10,414 nt of DNA from Candidatus Cloacimonadota bacterium (GTDB taxonomy: Bacteria; Cloacimonadota; Cloacimonadia; Cloacimonadales; WRIO01), in NCBI GenBank assembly GCA_017998585.1, contig JAGOCT010000035.1, positions 1 to 10,414 of the forward strand. Reading direction: 5' to 3'. Positions 1-9,123 of this stretch are shown here, one piece after another. How positions within the stretch are numbered: the stretch's first letter is position 1; every line of letters begins with the position of its first letter. The notes below the pieces were generated by a model. That model made no database searches and was not told the DNA's origin. It saw only the letters and a program-made list of their open reading frames with translations. Both the position numbers and the translations under genes were made by a program.

Positions 1-870
1 AATGATGATAAAATTAGCTAAAGGGTAGCTTAACTTTGTGTACAGATCAACCAATTCACTATGATACTTTTCTCCGATTTTTTTAAGACTCCCAATATAT
101 TCTTTTAATTCGAAATAATTCATAGCCAAATTAGATTTTGCTGTTTTTATAAAGTCATTAGGAGTTGCTTTAATCTCGGGGATGTTTGCCCGTTCTGAAA
201 AAACATACTTAATCATTGTATTGTTTTTAAACTCACGGTCATAGCATTTCATGAAAATCCAGGTTTCCCCATTCCATATAGCATCATTAGCTGTTATTTT
301 ACGACTGATACTGCCACTTTTTCCATCAAACTGAGTAATATCAATGGTACGCATTAGATTTTGGTATCCATCAAAGAATCCGATATAGTATAAGTAGTCA
401 TTTGCCCCAGAGTAATAGATGTTAGATCTGAGTTTTACGTCTTCAAGCTGCTGCTTTTTGATATCAACTGTATAAATCTCATTACGGTGTGCTTCGGTAA
501 TGGGAAGTATATATTCTCCAAAGAGCCCAATACAAATACTCATGAGTAAACCAATGATCAGAATAGGACTCACCATTCTAATAATACTGATACCAGCTGC
601 TCTGATAGCAATTGATTCATGATATTTAGACAAGGTACTCATTAAGAAAAGACCTGAGAGTAATACGATGACTGGACTTACCAACACAACCAGATAAGGA
701 ATTCTTAGCAGAAAATACTGGGCAAGTAACCAGTAATCATTCTCATATTTTAGAAGGCGGGGTAAACGGTCGAATATATCAATGACTAAAAATAAAGCCA
801 TGAATGAGATGAGAATAACAAAAAATGTGCCTAAGTATTGTCTGAGGATATATTTATCTAATAATCTCAT
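1..870 (-). CDS. lptG: LptG-type LPS export permease, 3' end outside window
   Basis: This is an integral inner-membrane subunit of the LptB2FG ABC transporter that extracts lipopolysaccharide for transport to the outer membrane. The window holds the first 290 residues; the frame is open to base 1. It begins MRLLDKYILRQYLGTF, typical of the YjgP/YjgQ family. Hydrophobic segments lie at about residues 14-33, 57-78 and 98-118, followed by a periplasmic jellyroll-like region of about 120-280; the last visible residues (SYPLANFIII) match the usual start of TM4. The cytoplasmic loop reads HESIAIRAAGIS (84-95), closer to LptG than to LptF, and the gene follows lptF by 30 bases. The start at 870 is the only supported one: an in-frame TAA at 879-877 blocks extension. 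The Shine-Dalgarno is unusually far away (see 871-902). The F/G assignment is an inference; family membership is firm. Confidence 0.9.
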   Translation of the reverse strand, partial: MRLLDKYILRQYLGTFFVILISFMALFLVIDIFDRLPRLLKYENDYWLLAQYFLLRIPYLVVLVSPVIVLLSGLFLMSTLSKYHESIAIRAAGISIIRMVSPILIIGLLMSICIGLFGEYILPITEAHRNEIYTVDIKKQQLEDVKLRSNIYYSGANDYLYYIGFFDGYQNLMRTIDITQFDGKSGSISRKITANDAIWNGETWIFMKCYDREFKNNTMIKYVFSERANIPEIKATPNDFIKTAKSNLAMNYFELKEYIGSLKKIGEKYHSELVDLYTKLSYPLANFIII

Positions 871-902
871 AATGATTTAAAGACCTGAGTCTTTCCTCCT
901 TT
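871..902 (-). promoter_or_regulatory. lptG ribosome binding site with hairpin spacer
   Basis: Read on the minus strand, a complete AAAGGAGG (902-895) overlaps the lptF stop codon but lies 24 bases from the lptG ATG. Sixteen of those bases form a perfect hairpin: AAAGAC (894-889), loop TCAG (888-885), GTCTTT (884-879). Folding it leaves 8 bases between Shine-Dalgarno and ATG, an ideal spacing. No ATG, GTG or TTG start lies at a normal distance from the Shine-Dalgarno. The sequence is directly visible; the spacing-by-folding role is inferred. Confidence 0.6.
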
Positions 903-2205
903 AAGAAAACCGGCTGGTTATTTTTTTGAGTTTATGGTTAAGTCTGTCAAGATCAATCAAATGTTTTTCTTTGTAGCTGGTATAAGTTACAATCAGACCA
1001 ATGATAAAAAATATAATGTTAGGCAACCACATAGAAAATATGGGAGATAAAATGCCTTTGTCACCCAATTGCTCTCCTCCGACTATCATTACATAAAAAA
1101 TCAAGAAGATAATGGCTGAAACAGAAAATGCCATTCCAATACCACTGGATTTTGTCATCATACCGATAGGTGCACCAATCATAAAGAATATGAAACAGGC
1201 AAAGGCAAGAGCATATTTCTTTTGGATTTCAACCTGATACATACGAATTGTCTTTTCGACTTCATCTTTTTCAGCCTGTTTGAGGTTAAGCATGTTCGTA
1301 ATTTTTTTATGTTCCATATAGATATCTTTATCTTCCAGATTTTTGGGGAGTTTTTGCAAGTTTTCACGTAAAGGTTTGAGTTCTTTATCCAGTCTTTCTG
1401 CGTCTTTCATACGGTCAGCAATCATTTCTCTGACTTGCTGAGATGTCATTTCCCTGTCACCTCGATAAGCTGTTGGGCTGTTGTCCATTTCAAAACCCAG
1501 ATCAGACCTTACCATTGAATATTTTTTAAAATACCTGACCTGATACTTATTTTGATCTTTAGGGTCTTTTTCGTGCATTTCTCCATTGTACAAATCAACT
1601 CTTACCTGGCTGGCATTATTTTCAATCTTAATGGTACCGCTTTTTGCTGTGATTGTGGTAGGAAAACTTGAATTTTCCCGATTGTAAATAATGATTCCTC
1701 TTAGCTCATTTCCGATTGCTTCTCTGGCGTATATAGAAATATTATCCAAAACAGTAAATGTACCTGGCTTAATTGCATTGATCGGTTTTCGATAGGTAAC
1801 TTTTATCATTAGATTTTTTAATGTATGATTTGTTTCTGGGAGGATAAAATCATTAAAATAAGCCATTCCCCCTGCCAAAAGGAGTGCCAGAACGTAGAGA
1901 TGTATCAGCTTTTTATGTACGTTTACTCCACAGGCTTTGGCTGCAGTCAGTTCCTGATCAACAGACATACGCCCGAAGGTCATGATCGATGACGTTAAAA
2001 CTGCTAATGGTACTGAAAGTGCCATAATAAAGGGTAAGCTGAGAGAAAACAGGCTGATGATAGTTAGAATATCTAATTGTTTTTCAATGATAATGTTGAG
2101 CAGATCTATTAATCTGTCCAGCATCATGACGAATGTGATAACAATGAGTGAAACTAAAAATGGTTTTATGCTTTCCCAAAAGAAATATCTTTCCAGTATT
2201 TTCAT
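901..2205 (-). CDS. lptF: LptF-type LPS export permease
   Basis: This is the partner permease of LptG in the LptB2FG lipopolysaccharide exporter of the inner membrane. At 434 residues it is longer than the roughly 360 of classical LptF. Likely membrane segments are at about 15-37, 50-76, 100-120, 330-350, 355-375 and 388-410. The cytoplasmic loop SVDQELTAAKACGV (81-94) is typical of LptF. A beta-rich periplasmic region covers about 140-245. The extra length is a charged, probably coiled-coil stretch at about 250-329 placed directly before TM4. The ligA stop TAA abuts the lptF ATG with no gap, and AGAGGA at 2215-2210 lies 4 bases upstream of the start, so translation is probably coupled to ligA. 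The ATP-binding partner LptB is not in the window. Confidence 0.92.
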   Translation of the reverse strand: MKILERYFFWESIKPFLVSLIVITFVMMLDRLIDLLNIIIEKQLDILTIISLFSLSLPFIMALSVPLAVLTSSIMTFGRMSVDQELTAAKACGVNVHKKLIHLYVLALLLAGGMAYFNDFILPETNHTLKNLMIKVTYRKPINAIKPGTFTVLDNISIYAREAIGNELRGIIIYNRENSSFPTTITAKSGTIKIENNASQVRVDLYNGEMHEKDPKDQNKYQVRYFKKYSMVRSDLGFEMDNSPTAYRGDREMTSQQVREMIADRMKDAERLDKELKPLRENLQKLPKNLEDKDIYMEHKKITNMLNLKQAEKDEVEKTIRMYQVEIQKKYALAFACFIFFMIGAPIGMMTKSSGIGMAFSVSAIIFLIFYVMIVGGEQLGDKGILSPIFSMWLPNIIFFIIGLIVTYTSYKEKHLIDLDRLNHKLKKITSRFS

Positions 2206-5501
<3,296 letters not shown>

Positions 5502-5530
5502 TTTTTATCCCTTAATCTGTATTATGATGA

Positions 5531-6601
5531 TTAGCTTTGAGTAAGTCTTTCATTTTTATATGCTAATTTTAATGCTTCGATAAACTCATCTAATTCTCCG
5601 TCCAAAATACCATTTAATCGATAAGATGTCAAGTTAATTCTGTGATCTGTTACTCTTGACTGTGGGAAATTGTATGTTCTGATCTTAGCACTTCTGTCAC
5701 CGGTACCGACCTGAGATTTTCTGCTTTGTGATATTTCTGCTTCCTGTTTGGATATTTCTGCATCCAATAATCTGGATTTCAGAATGGTCATCGCTTTGGC
5801 TTTATTTTTGATCTGTGATTTTTCATCCTGACATGTTACTACCAGACCTGTGGGAACGTGGGTAATTCTAACAGCTGAGTCAGTTGTATTGACACTTTGA
5901 CCGCCATTGCCTGAAGAACGGTAAACGTCCACTCTCAGATCTTTTTCTTCAATCTGGACGTCAATATCTTCAGCTTCAGGTAAAACAGCCACAGAAATTG
6001 CAGATGTATGAATTCTGCCACTGGCTTCAGTATCAGGTATTCTTTGAACACGATGTACACCACTTTCAAAACGCATAGTTCCAAATACATTGTCTCCGGT
6101 TAATGAGAAAATAATTTCTCTGAATCCGCCCATACCTGTCGGGTTTGATGAAATGACAGCCTGTTTCCATTTTTTTAATTCAGAAAAGCGTGTGTACATT
6201 CGATATAGGTCTGCTACAAAGAGAGCTGCTTCTTCACCACCGGTTCCGGCTCTGATTTCCACAATGGCATTTTTTTCATCGTTTGGGTCTTTAGGTGCGA
6301 GTAATTCTTTTAATTCTTCAGTAACTGATTCTAACTCCTGATCTTTAATAGCTAATTCTTCTTTAGCCATCTCAAGCATATCCTGATCTTTTTCAGTTTT
6401 TAACATTTCCTTTGTTTCAAGGATTTCCTGTTCAATTGCTTTGAGTTTATTATAAGTTTCAATAATTGCATTAAGGTCATTAAACCGGCGGGATAGTTTT
6501 TTAAATGCACGCTGGTCAGACATGAGGGAGGGGTCTGAAACTTTTTCTTTTAATTCTTCATATTCAGCTTGTAAAGCTGTCATTCTTTCTACTGGTATCA
6601 T
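5531..6601 (-). CDS. prfA: Peptide chain release factor 1 (RF1)
   Basis: RF1 recognises UAA and UAG stop codons and triggers peptide release from the ribosome. At 356 residues it is full length. The N-terminal helical domain covers about 1-110. The anticodon-like tripeptide is P189-D190-T191 within IPDTEASGRIHTSA, the PxT form that separates RF1 from RF2 (SPF). The catalytic GGQ is at 233-235 (SSGNGGQSVNTT). The ATG at 6601 has AAGGAG (6617-6612) 10 bases upstream, slightly long. Another ATG at 6608-6606 lies only 3 bases from the same Shine-Dalgarno but is out of frame and reads into a short frame. The gene begins just 23 bases beyond an intrinsic-terminator hairpin, so its transcription appears to depend on readthrough or on an upstream promoter I could not identify. 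No prmC methyltransferase gene is adjacent, although that pairing is common. Confidence 0.97.
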   Translation of the reverse strand: MIPVERMTALQAEYEELKEKVSDPSLMSDQRAFKKLSRRFNDLNAIIETYNKLKAIEQEILETKEMLKTEKDQDMLEMAKEELAIKDQELESVTEELKELLAPKDPNDEKNAIVEIRAGTGGEEAALFVADLYRMYTRFSELKKWKQAVISSNPTGMGGFREIIFSLTGDNVFGTMRFESGVHRVQRIPDTEASGRIHTSAISVAVLPEAEDIDVQIEEKDLRVDVYRSSGNGGQSVNTTDSAVRITHVPTGLVVTCQDEKSQIKNKAKAMTILKSRLLDAEISKQEAEISQSRKSQVGTGDRSAKIRTYNFPQSRVTDHRINLTSYRLNGILDGELDEFIEALKLAYKNERLTQS

Positions 6602-6624
6602 AAACCATCGACTCCTTTTTATGT

Positions 6625-6657
6625 AAAAAACAGGCAGAAATCGAGTCTCTGCCTGTT
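6625..6657 (-). terminator. Intrinsic terminator between yqhQ and prfA
   Basis: On the minus strand, AACAGGCAGAGA (6657-6646) pairs with TTTCTGCCTGTT (6640-6629). This makes a 12-bp stem with one G-T wobble and the 5-base loop CTCGA, and the stem runs into six T residues (6630-6625). It lies 13 bases after the yqhQ stop. In the plus direction no T-run follows the stem, so it acts only on leftward transcription. Confidence 0.85.
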
Positions 6658-6670
6658 GAAATGTTTATAT

Positions 6671-7639
6671 CTAGTCTTTTGTGTTTTTATCTACGAAACG
6701 GATGTTATCATGTTGATCAAGATCAAGTTCTAATGCTGCTTTGAGCGCAACGATTGCTACTTCAAGTTGTTGCTCGTCTGGTTCCTGAGTGGTTATTTTC
6801 TGTAAAGCCATACCAGGAACAGTCATTAGTTTTACTAATGGATGATTTAATTTTTTCTCACTCATTTTGAGGACTTCATACGAAATGCCTGAAATCAGAG
6901 GTAAAAGTAGTAAATGATAGCCGAGTCTGACAAATAGTTGCGGAACACCGATAAAACGACTGACCAAACTGTCCACAATAGAGAATATCAATATAGATAT
7001 CAGTAATACAAAAAACATAAAACTGGTTCCACAACGTGGGTGGATCGTTGTATATTTTTTTACATCATTTACATTCAAATCTGGTTCTTTGTCATAAGCA
7101 TGAACACTTTTATGTTCTGCACCGTGATATTCAAATACTCTGTGAATATCTTTGAATTTGCTGATAATCCAAACGTAGAGTACAAAGAAAACGATACGGA
7201 TTGACCCAGCAAAAATGTTAAACAGCCAGTTATCTTTTGCCAGATTGATCCAGCTTGATATTTGATAGGGGAGATAGCCGAATAAACCAAATGCCAGTGC
7301 TAAAGAAGCAATGATGGTTAAATATTCTCCTAATTTTACCATTAGTGGATTTTTTTCAGTATTTGTTTTGTCTGCTTCATCAAGATCAAGCTCAGCTCTC
7401 TGAGCTGAAAAATTGAGCGTACCGATACCGATAATCATCATTTCGATCAGAGAAACAAATCCTCTGATAATCGGTTGTTTAAATAGGGGATGAGATTTGG
7501 TTCGTGTTGTAAAAGCCTCTTTTAAGACTTCAATTTGTCCGCTTTTTCTTCTGACAGCTGTGGCACAATATGCAGGACCTCTCATCATGACACCTTCAAT
7601 AACAGCTTGGCCACCTACCTGAATTTGTTTCTTTTCCAT
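6671..7639 (-). CDS. yqhQ: DUF1385 family membrane protein (YqhQ-like)
   Basis: This is a polytopic membrane protein of the DUF1385 family; its biochemical role is not established to my knowledge. With the chosen start it has 322 residues. The N-terminal family signature VGGQAVIEGVMMRGP lies at 8-22. Hydrophobic segments are at about 58-77, 103-125, 140-161, 206-225 and 235-253. The conserved motifs EYHGAEHKSVHAYD (170-183) and HPRCGTSF (200-207) could bind a metal or substrate. The frame can be extended to a TTG at 7684, but that adds residues before the conserved start. AAGGA (7651-7647) lies 7 bases before the ATG at 7639 and 4 before the one at 7642, so I chose 7639. The rpmE, DUF1385, prfA order is a known neighbourhood in several low-GC lineages. 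Confidence 0.88.
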   Translation of the reverse strand: MEKKQIQVGGQAVIEGVMMRGPAYCATAVRRKSGQIEVLKEAFTTRTKSHPLFKQPIIRGFVSLIEMMIIGIGTLNFSAQRAELDLDEADKTNTEKNPLMVKLGEYLTIIASLALAFGLFGYLPYQISSWINLAKDNWLFNIFAGSIRIVFFVLYVWIISKFKDIHRVFEYHGAEHKSVHAYDKEPDLNVNDVKKYTTIHPRCGTSFMFFVLLISILIFSIVDSLVSRFIGVPQLFVRLGYHLLLLPLISGISYEVLKMSEKKLNHPLVKLMTVPGMALQKITTQEPDEQQLEVAIVALKAALELDLDQHDNIRFVDKNTKD

Positions 7640-7658
7640 CATTTTATCCTTTAAATAG

Positions 7659-7704
7659 AAAAATTGCACCATACGATTTTTCAATCAATAACGTATGATG
7701 CAAT
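7659..7704 (-). terminator. Intrinsic terminator after rpmE
   Basis: On the minus strand, ATTGCATCATACG (7704-7692) pairs with CGTATGGTGCAAT (7675-7663). This is a 13-bp stem with one T-G wobble and a 16-base loop, followed by a T-run (7663-7659). It starts 6 bases after the rpmE stop and ends 19 bases before the yqhQ ATG. The long loop makes it weaker than the one at 6625-6657. It probably lets the abundant ribosomal protein message end early while some transcripts continue into yqhQ. Confidence 0.7.
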
Positions 7705-7710
7705 AAATTT

Positions 7711-7920
7711 CTAATTTTCGCTGGTGCGGTTGTATTTTTTATTGAATTTTTCAACTCTTCCGGCTGTATCCAGTAATTTTTGTTTACCAGTATAGAATGG
7801 GTGGCATTCTGAGCAAATTTCCACATCCATTTTTCCTTTAGTAGAAGCAGTTTCAAATGTATTTCCGCAAGCACATTTTACGGTTATTTTTTCGTATTTA
7901 GGATGAATTCCGTTTTTCAT
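7711..7920 (-). CDS. rpmE: Ribosomal protein bL31, zinc-binding type
   Basis: A protein of the large ribosomal subunit at the interface with the small-subunit head. At 69 residues it has the normal length. It is the C+ form: Cys16, Cys18, Cys36 and Cys39 (CAC near the start, CSEC later) make a zinc site. Family signatures MKNGIHPKY (1-9) and CHPFYTGKQ (39-47) are present. AAGGAG (7932-7927) lies 6 bases before the ATG. It is the first gene of the leftward operon and is followed at once by a terminator hairpin. Because the zinc-binding form is present, a zinc-free paralogue may exist elsewhere; none is visible here. Confidence 0.97.
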   Translation of the reverse strand: MKNGIHPKYEKITVKCACGNTFETASTKGKMDVEICSECHPFYTGKQKLLDTAGRVEKFNKKYNRTSEN

Positions 7921-7957
7921 TTATATCTCCTTAATTAATTTTTACACACTTTCAGTC

Positions 7958-7986
7958 ATGAAAATTTCAAAACATTTTTTTGTCAA
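7958..7986 (-). promoter_or_regulatory. Possible rpmE operon promoter
   Basis: A perfect TTGACA -35 box (7986-7981) is followed, after 17 bases, by TTTCAT (7963-7958), a 4/6 match to TATAAT lacking the important second-position A. It lies 38 bases before the rpmE start, as expected for the head of the leftward operon. The -35 is convincing and the -10 weak; an alternative -10 (TGTAAA) lies closer to the gene. Confidence 0.4.
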
Positions 7987-8080
7987 ACGATTTTTTGGAA
8001 AATGCTGAGTGCTTTGAATTTGAACGAAAAAGAATATTTGATACGGATTATGCTGATCTTAAGGATTTAAAGTCTTAAAG

Positions 8081-8308
8081 AAAATCAAAAAAGGTAAATC
8101 CTCAAAGTAATATTGATAATCATGCGGAAGATAAGCAAATTATATGCTAAGTTACTCGTAGTACAAGTTCTCAGCATACGAGATACTACAAACAACTTCA
8201 TTAGACAGTCTGTTCGTCCTTGATTCTTCTTCCATTCCTCTTCCTTTCTTGGAGAACAGAGTAATCATCAAAGGGGAGAGAAAGCAGTATGAAAGCTGTT
8301 TTGATTTT
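8081..8308. repeat. Segment bounded by 10-bp inverted repeat (possible MITE-like or dispersed element)
   Basis: AAAATCAAAA (8081-8090) is the exact reverse complement of TTTTGATTTT (8299-8308), 228 bp end to end. Inside lie a good minus-strand hairpin (8142-8179), a pyrimidine-rich plus strand at about 8215-8251, and two overlapping minus-strand frames. The first (8268-8152, 38 residues) starts MITLFSKKGRG. The second (8201-8085, 38 residues) starts MKLFVVSRMLRTC, and its frame stays open upstream to 8264. Neither resembles a family I can name, and neither is called as a gene. No target-site duplication is visible and the repeat arms are A-rich, so the boundary could be chance. Confidence 0.3.
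8142..8179 (-). other. Two-part hairpin favouring minus-strand RNA
   Basis: Read as minus-strand RNA, GTATGCTGAG (8179-8170) pairs with CTTAGCATAT (8151-8142) over 10 bp including two G-U pairs. After a small internal loop (A against AA), ACTTG pairs with CGAGT across the 5-base loop TACTA. The G-U pairs become mismatches in plus-strand RNA, which suggests, without proving, that a functional RNA would come from the minus strand. Confidence 0.4.
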
Positions 8309-8312
8309 GGTA

Positions 8313-8340
8313 TTGACAGAAATTCGCTTTATTTTATTTT
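8313..8340 (+). promoter_or_regulatory. Possible promoter of the methyltransferase gene
   Basis: TTGACA (8313-8318) is a perfect -35 box. A 16-base spacer leads to TATTTT (8335-8340), a 4/6 match to TATAAT in an AT-rich stretch. Predicted transcription from about 8347 would give a leader of about 90 bases. The box overlaps the 17-codon frame at 8289-8342, so both cannot easily be functional at once. Confidence 0.4.
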
Positions 8341-8349
8341 AAGTGAATC

Positions 8350-8369
8350 ATGACCATCTTGGTCGTTTT
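8350..8369 (+). terminator. Weak terminator-like hairpin in front of the methyltransferase
   Basis: ATGACCA (8350-8356) pairs with TGGTCGT (8360-8366) over 7 bp with one wobble and a TCT loop, running into TTTT (8366-8369). It is flanked by complementary AT arms TTATTTTAA (8334-8342) and TTAAAATAA (8367-8375). The short stem and short T-run make this a weak terminator. It could end a transcript entering from the left, or shape the methyltransferase leader. Confidence 0.3.
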
Positions 8370-8391
8370 AAAATAATCAGGATGTTTCTGT

Positions 8392-8436
8392 ACTACATGC
8401 ATCTTGCTTGTAGTGAGCTAATCTGACGGAGGTTAG
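8392..8436 (+). promoter_or_regulatory. Leader hairpins and partly hidden Shine-Dalgarno of the methyltransferase
   Basis: First hairpin: ACTACA (8392-8397) and GCA (8399-8401) pair with TGC (8405-8407) and TGTAGT (8409-8414) across a TCT loop, with one T-T mismatch. Second: CTAATC (8418-8423) pairs with GGTTAG (8431-8436). The second stem takes up the last two G of the GGAGG Shine-Dalgarno (8428-8432), which lies 5 bases before the ATG. The arrangement could lower translation until the leader refolds. The pairings are seen; a regulatory role is inferred. Confidence 0.4.
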
Positions 8437-8437
8437 A

Positions 8438-9103
8438 ATGAAGACAAATTACCATTCCCACGATACTGTTTATAAACGATTAAAAGAAAAGGGTCAAAAC
8501 AGTTGGTCATTAGAGGAAGATTTACGTGATTATCTACAAAATCTTAAGCAGATACTTGATCAGTATCATTTTACAGACAGCTTAAATGGCAAAATACTTG
8601 AATTAGGATGTGGAGCTGGCAACATCCTGCTTTCAGTAAAAAATGATGTTAATGACTGTTTTGGTGTCGATATTTCAGAGACAGCGATTGAAATGGCAAA
8701 GTTCAATGATAAAAAAAATCTGTGTCACTTTTTTGTAGGCGATGTGTTGTCTTTAGAAGATTTTTCTGATGAGTTTTTTGATCTGGTCATTGACGGCAAC
8801 TGTTTCCATTGCATTATCGGAGAGGACAGGGCTTCATTTTTAAATACTGCCAGTAGAGTCTTAAAGAAAGATGGGTTATTTTATATTTCCACAATGTGTG
8901 GCGATCCACCTTCTGAGATTCAACATCATTATGACGAAAAAACACGATGTTCTTTATTAACAGATGGTACCGCAGTTCGTTATTTTGGTTATCCGGATGA
9001 TATTATCAATGAAATCAAAAATTCTGGTTTTCATATTATTGGGGAATCTTTACAGACACAGGAATATCAGCAAGACGGACTGATCATATTAGCGCATAAG
9101 TAA
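8438..9103 (+). CDS. Class I SAM-dependent methyltransferase, substrate unknown
   Basis: This is a soluble 221-residue protein with a Rossmann-type methyltransferase core. Motif I, which binds S-adenosylmethionine, is ILELGCGAGN (53-62). The acidic end of beta-2 is Asp78 in FGVDIS (75-80). GDV (101-103) marks the next SAM contact, and motif IV is FDLVIDGNCFHCIIGEDR (114-131). The 50 residues before motif I are charged and helical and may help bind the substrate. There are seven cysteines (58, 74, 96, 122, 125, 154, 171), several near the active site; there is no Cys-cluster signature of a radical-SAM or zinc enzyme. The substrate could be a small molecule or a macromolecule; the sequence does not decide. 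It stands alone, with GGAGG 5 bases before the ATG and a structured leader. Confidence 0.88.
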   Translation: MKTNYHSHDTVYKRLKEKGQNSWSLEEDLRDYLQNLKQILDQYHFTDSLNGKILELGCGAGNILLSVKNDVNDCFGVDISETAIEMAKFNDKKNLCHFFVGDVLSLEDFSDEFFDLVIDGNCFHCIIGEDRASFLNTASRVLKKDGLFYISTMCGDPPSEIQHHYDEKTRCSLLTDGTAVRYFGYPDDIINEIKNSGFHIIGESLQTQEYQQDGLIILAHK

Positions 9104-9123
9104 TGTGCATAAGCTGTGCATAA
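9104..9123 (-). promoter_or_regulatory. Two tandem DnaA-box sequences
   Basis: TGTGCATAA occurs at 9104-9112 and again at 9115-9123. Its reverse complement, TTATGCACA, fits the DnaA-box consensus TTATNCACA exactly. The two copies are in the same orientation, 11 bp apart (about one helical turn). Near-matches in the same orientation are TGTGAGTAA (9181-9189) and AGTGGATAA (9367-9375). The same bases can fold into a 6-bp hairpin (TGTGCA with TGCATA) before a six-T run (9127-9132), so a methyltransferase terminator is a competing reading. Confidence 0.4.

Larger units (their letters stand above)
7921..8437. other. Divergent intergenic region, rpmE / methyltransferase
   Basis: There are 517 bases with no gene I can call. 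From left to right it holds the rpmE Shine-Dalgarno and probable promoter; a plus-strand stretch open in one frame but lacking an ATG (7962-8078, ending ADLKDLKS); the inverted-repeat-bounded segment 8081-8308; a 17-codon hydrophobic frame (8289-8342); and a hairpin-rich leader before the methyltransferase. No tRNA, rRNA or CRISPR signature was seen. Confidence 0.7.

Noticed and set aside
6566..6608. Short out-of-frame ORF starting at the ATG at 6608-6606, before prfA
   Set aside because: It has about 14 codons, only 3 bases separate it from the Shine-Dalgarno, and no conserved content is visible; RF1 begins properly at 6601.
7640..7684. Longer yqhQ start at the TTG codon at 7684
   Set aside because: It has no Shine-Dalgarno, lies inside the rpmE terminator hairpin, and adds residues before the conserved VGGQAVIEGV start.
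8081..8308. Calling this segment an insertion sequence
   Set aside because: There is no transposase, no target-site duplication, and the inverted repeat is only 10 bp of A-rich sequence.
7921..8437. tRNA or CRISPR array in the divergent intergenic region
   Set aside because: There is no T-loop-like GGTTCGANTCC sequence, no cloverleaf arms, and no regularly spaced repeats.
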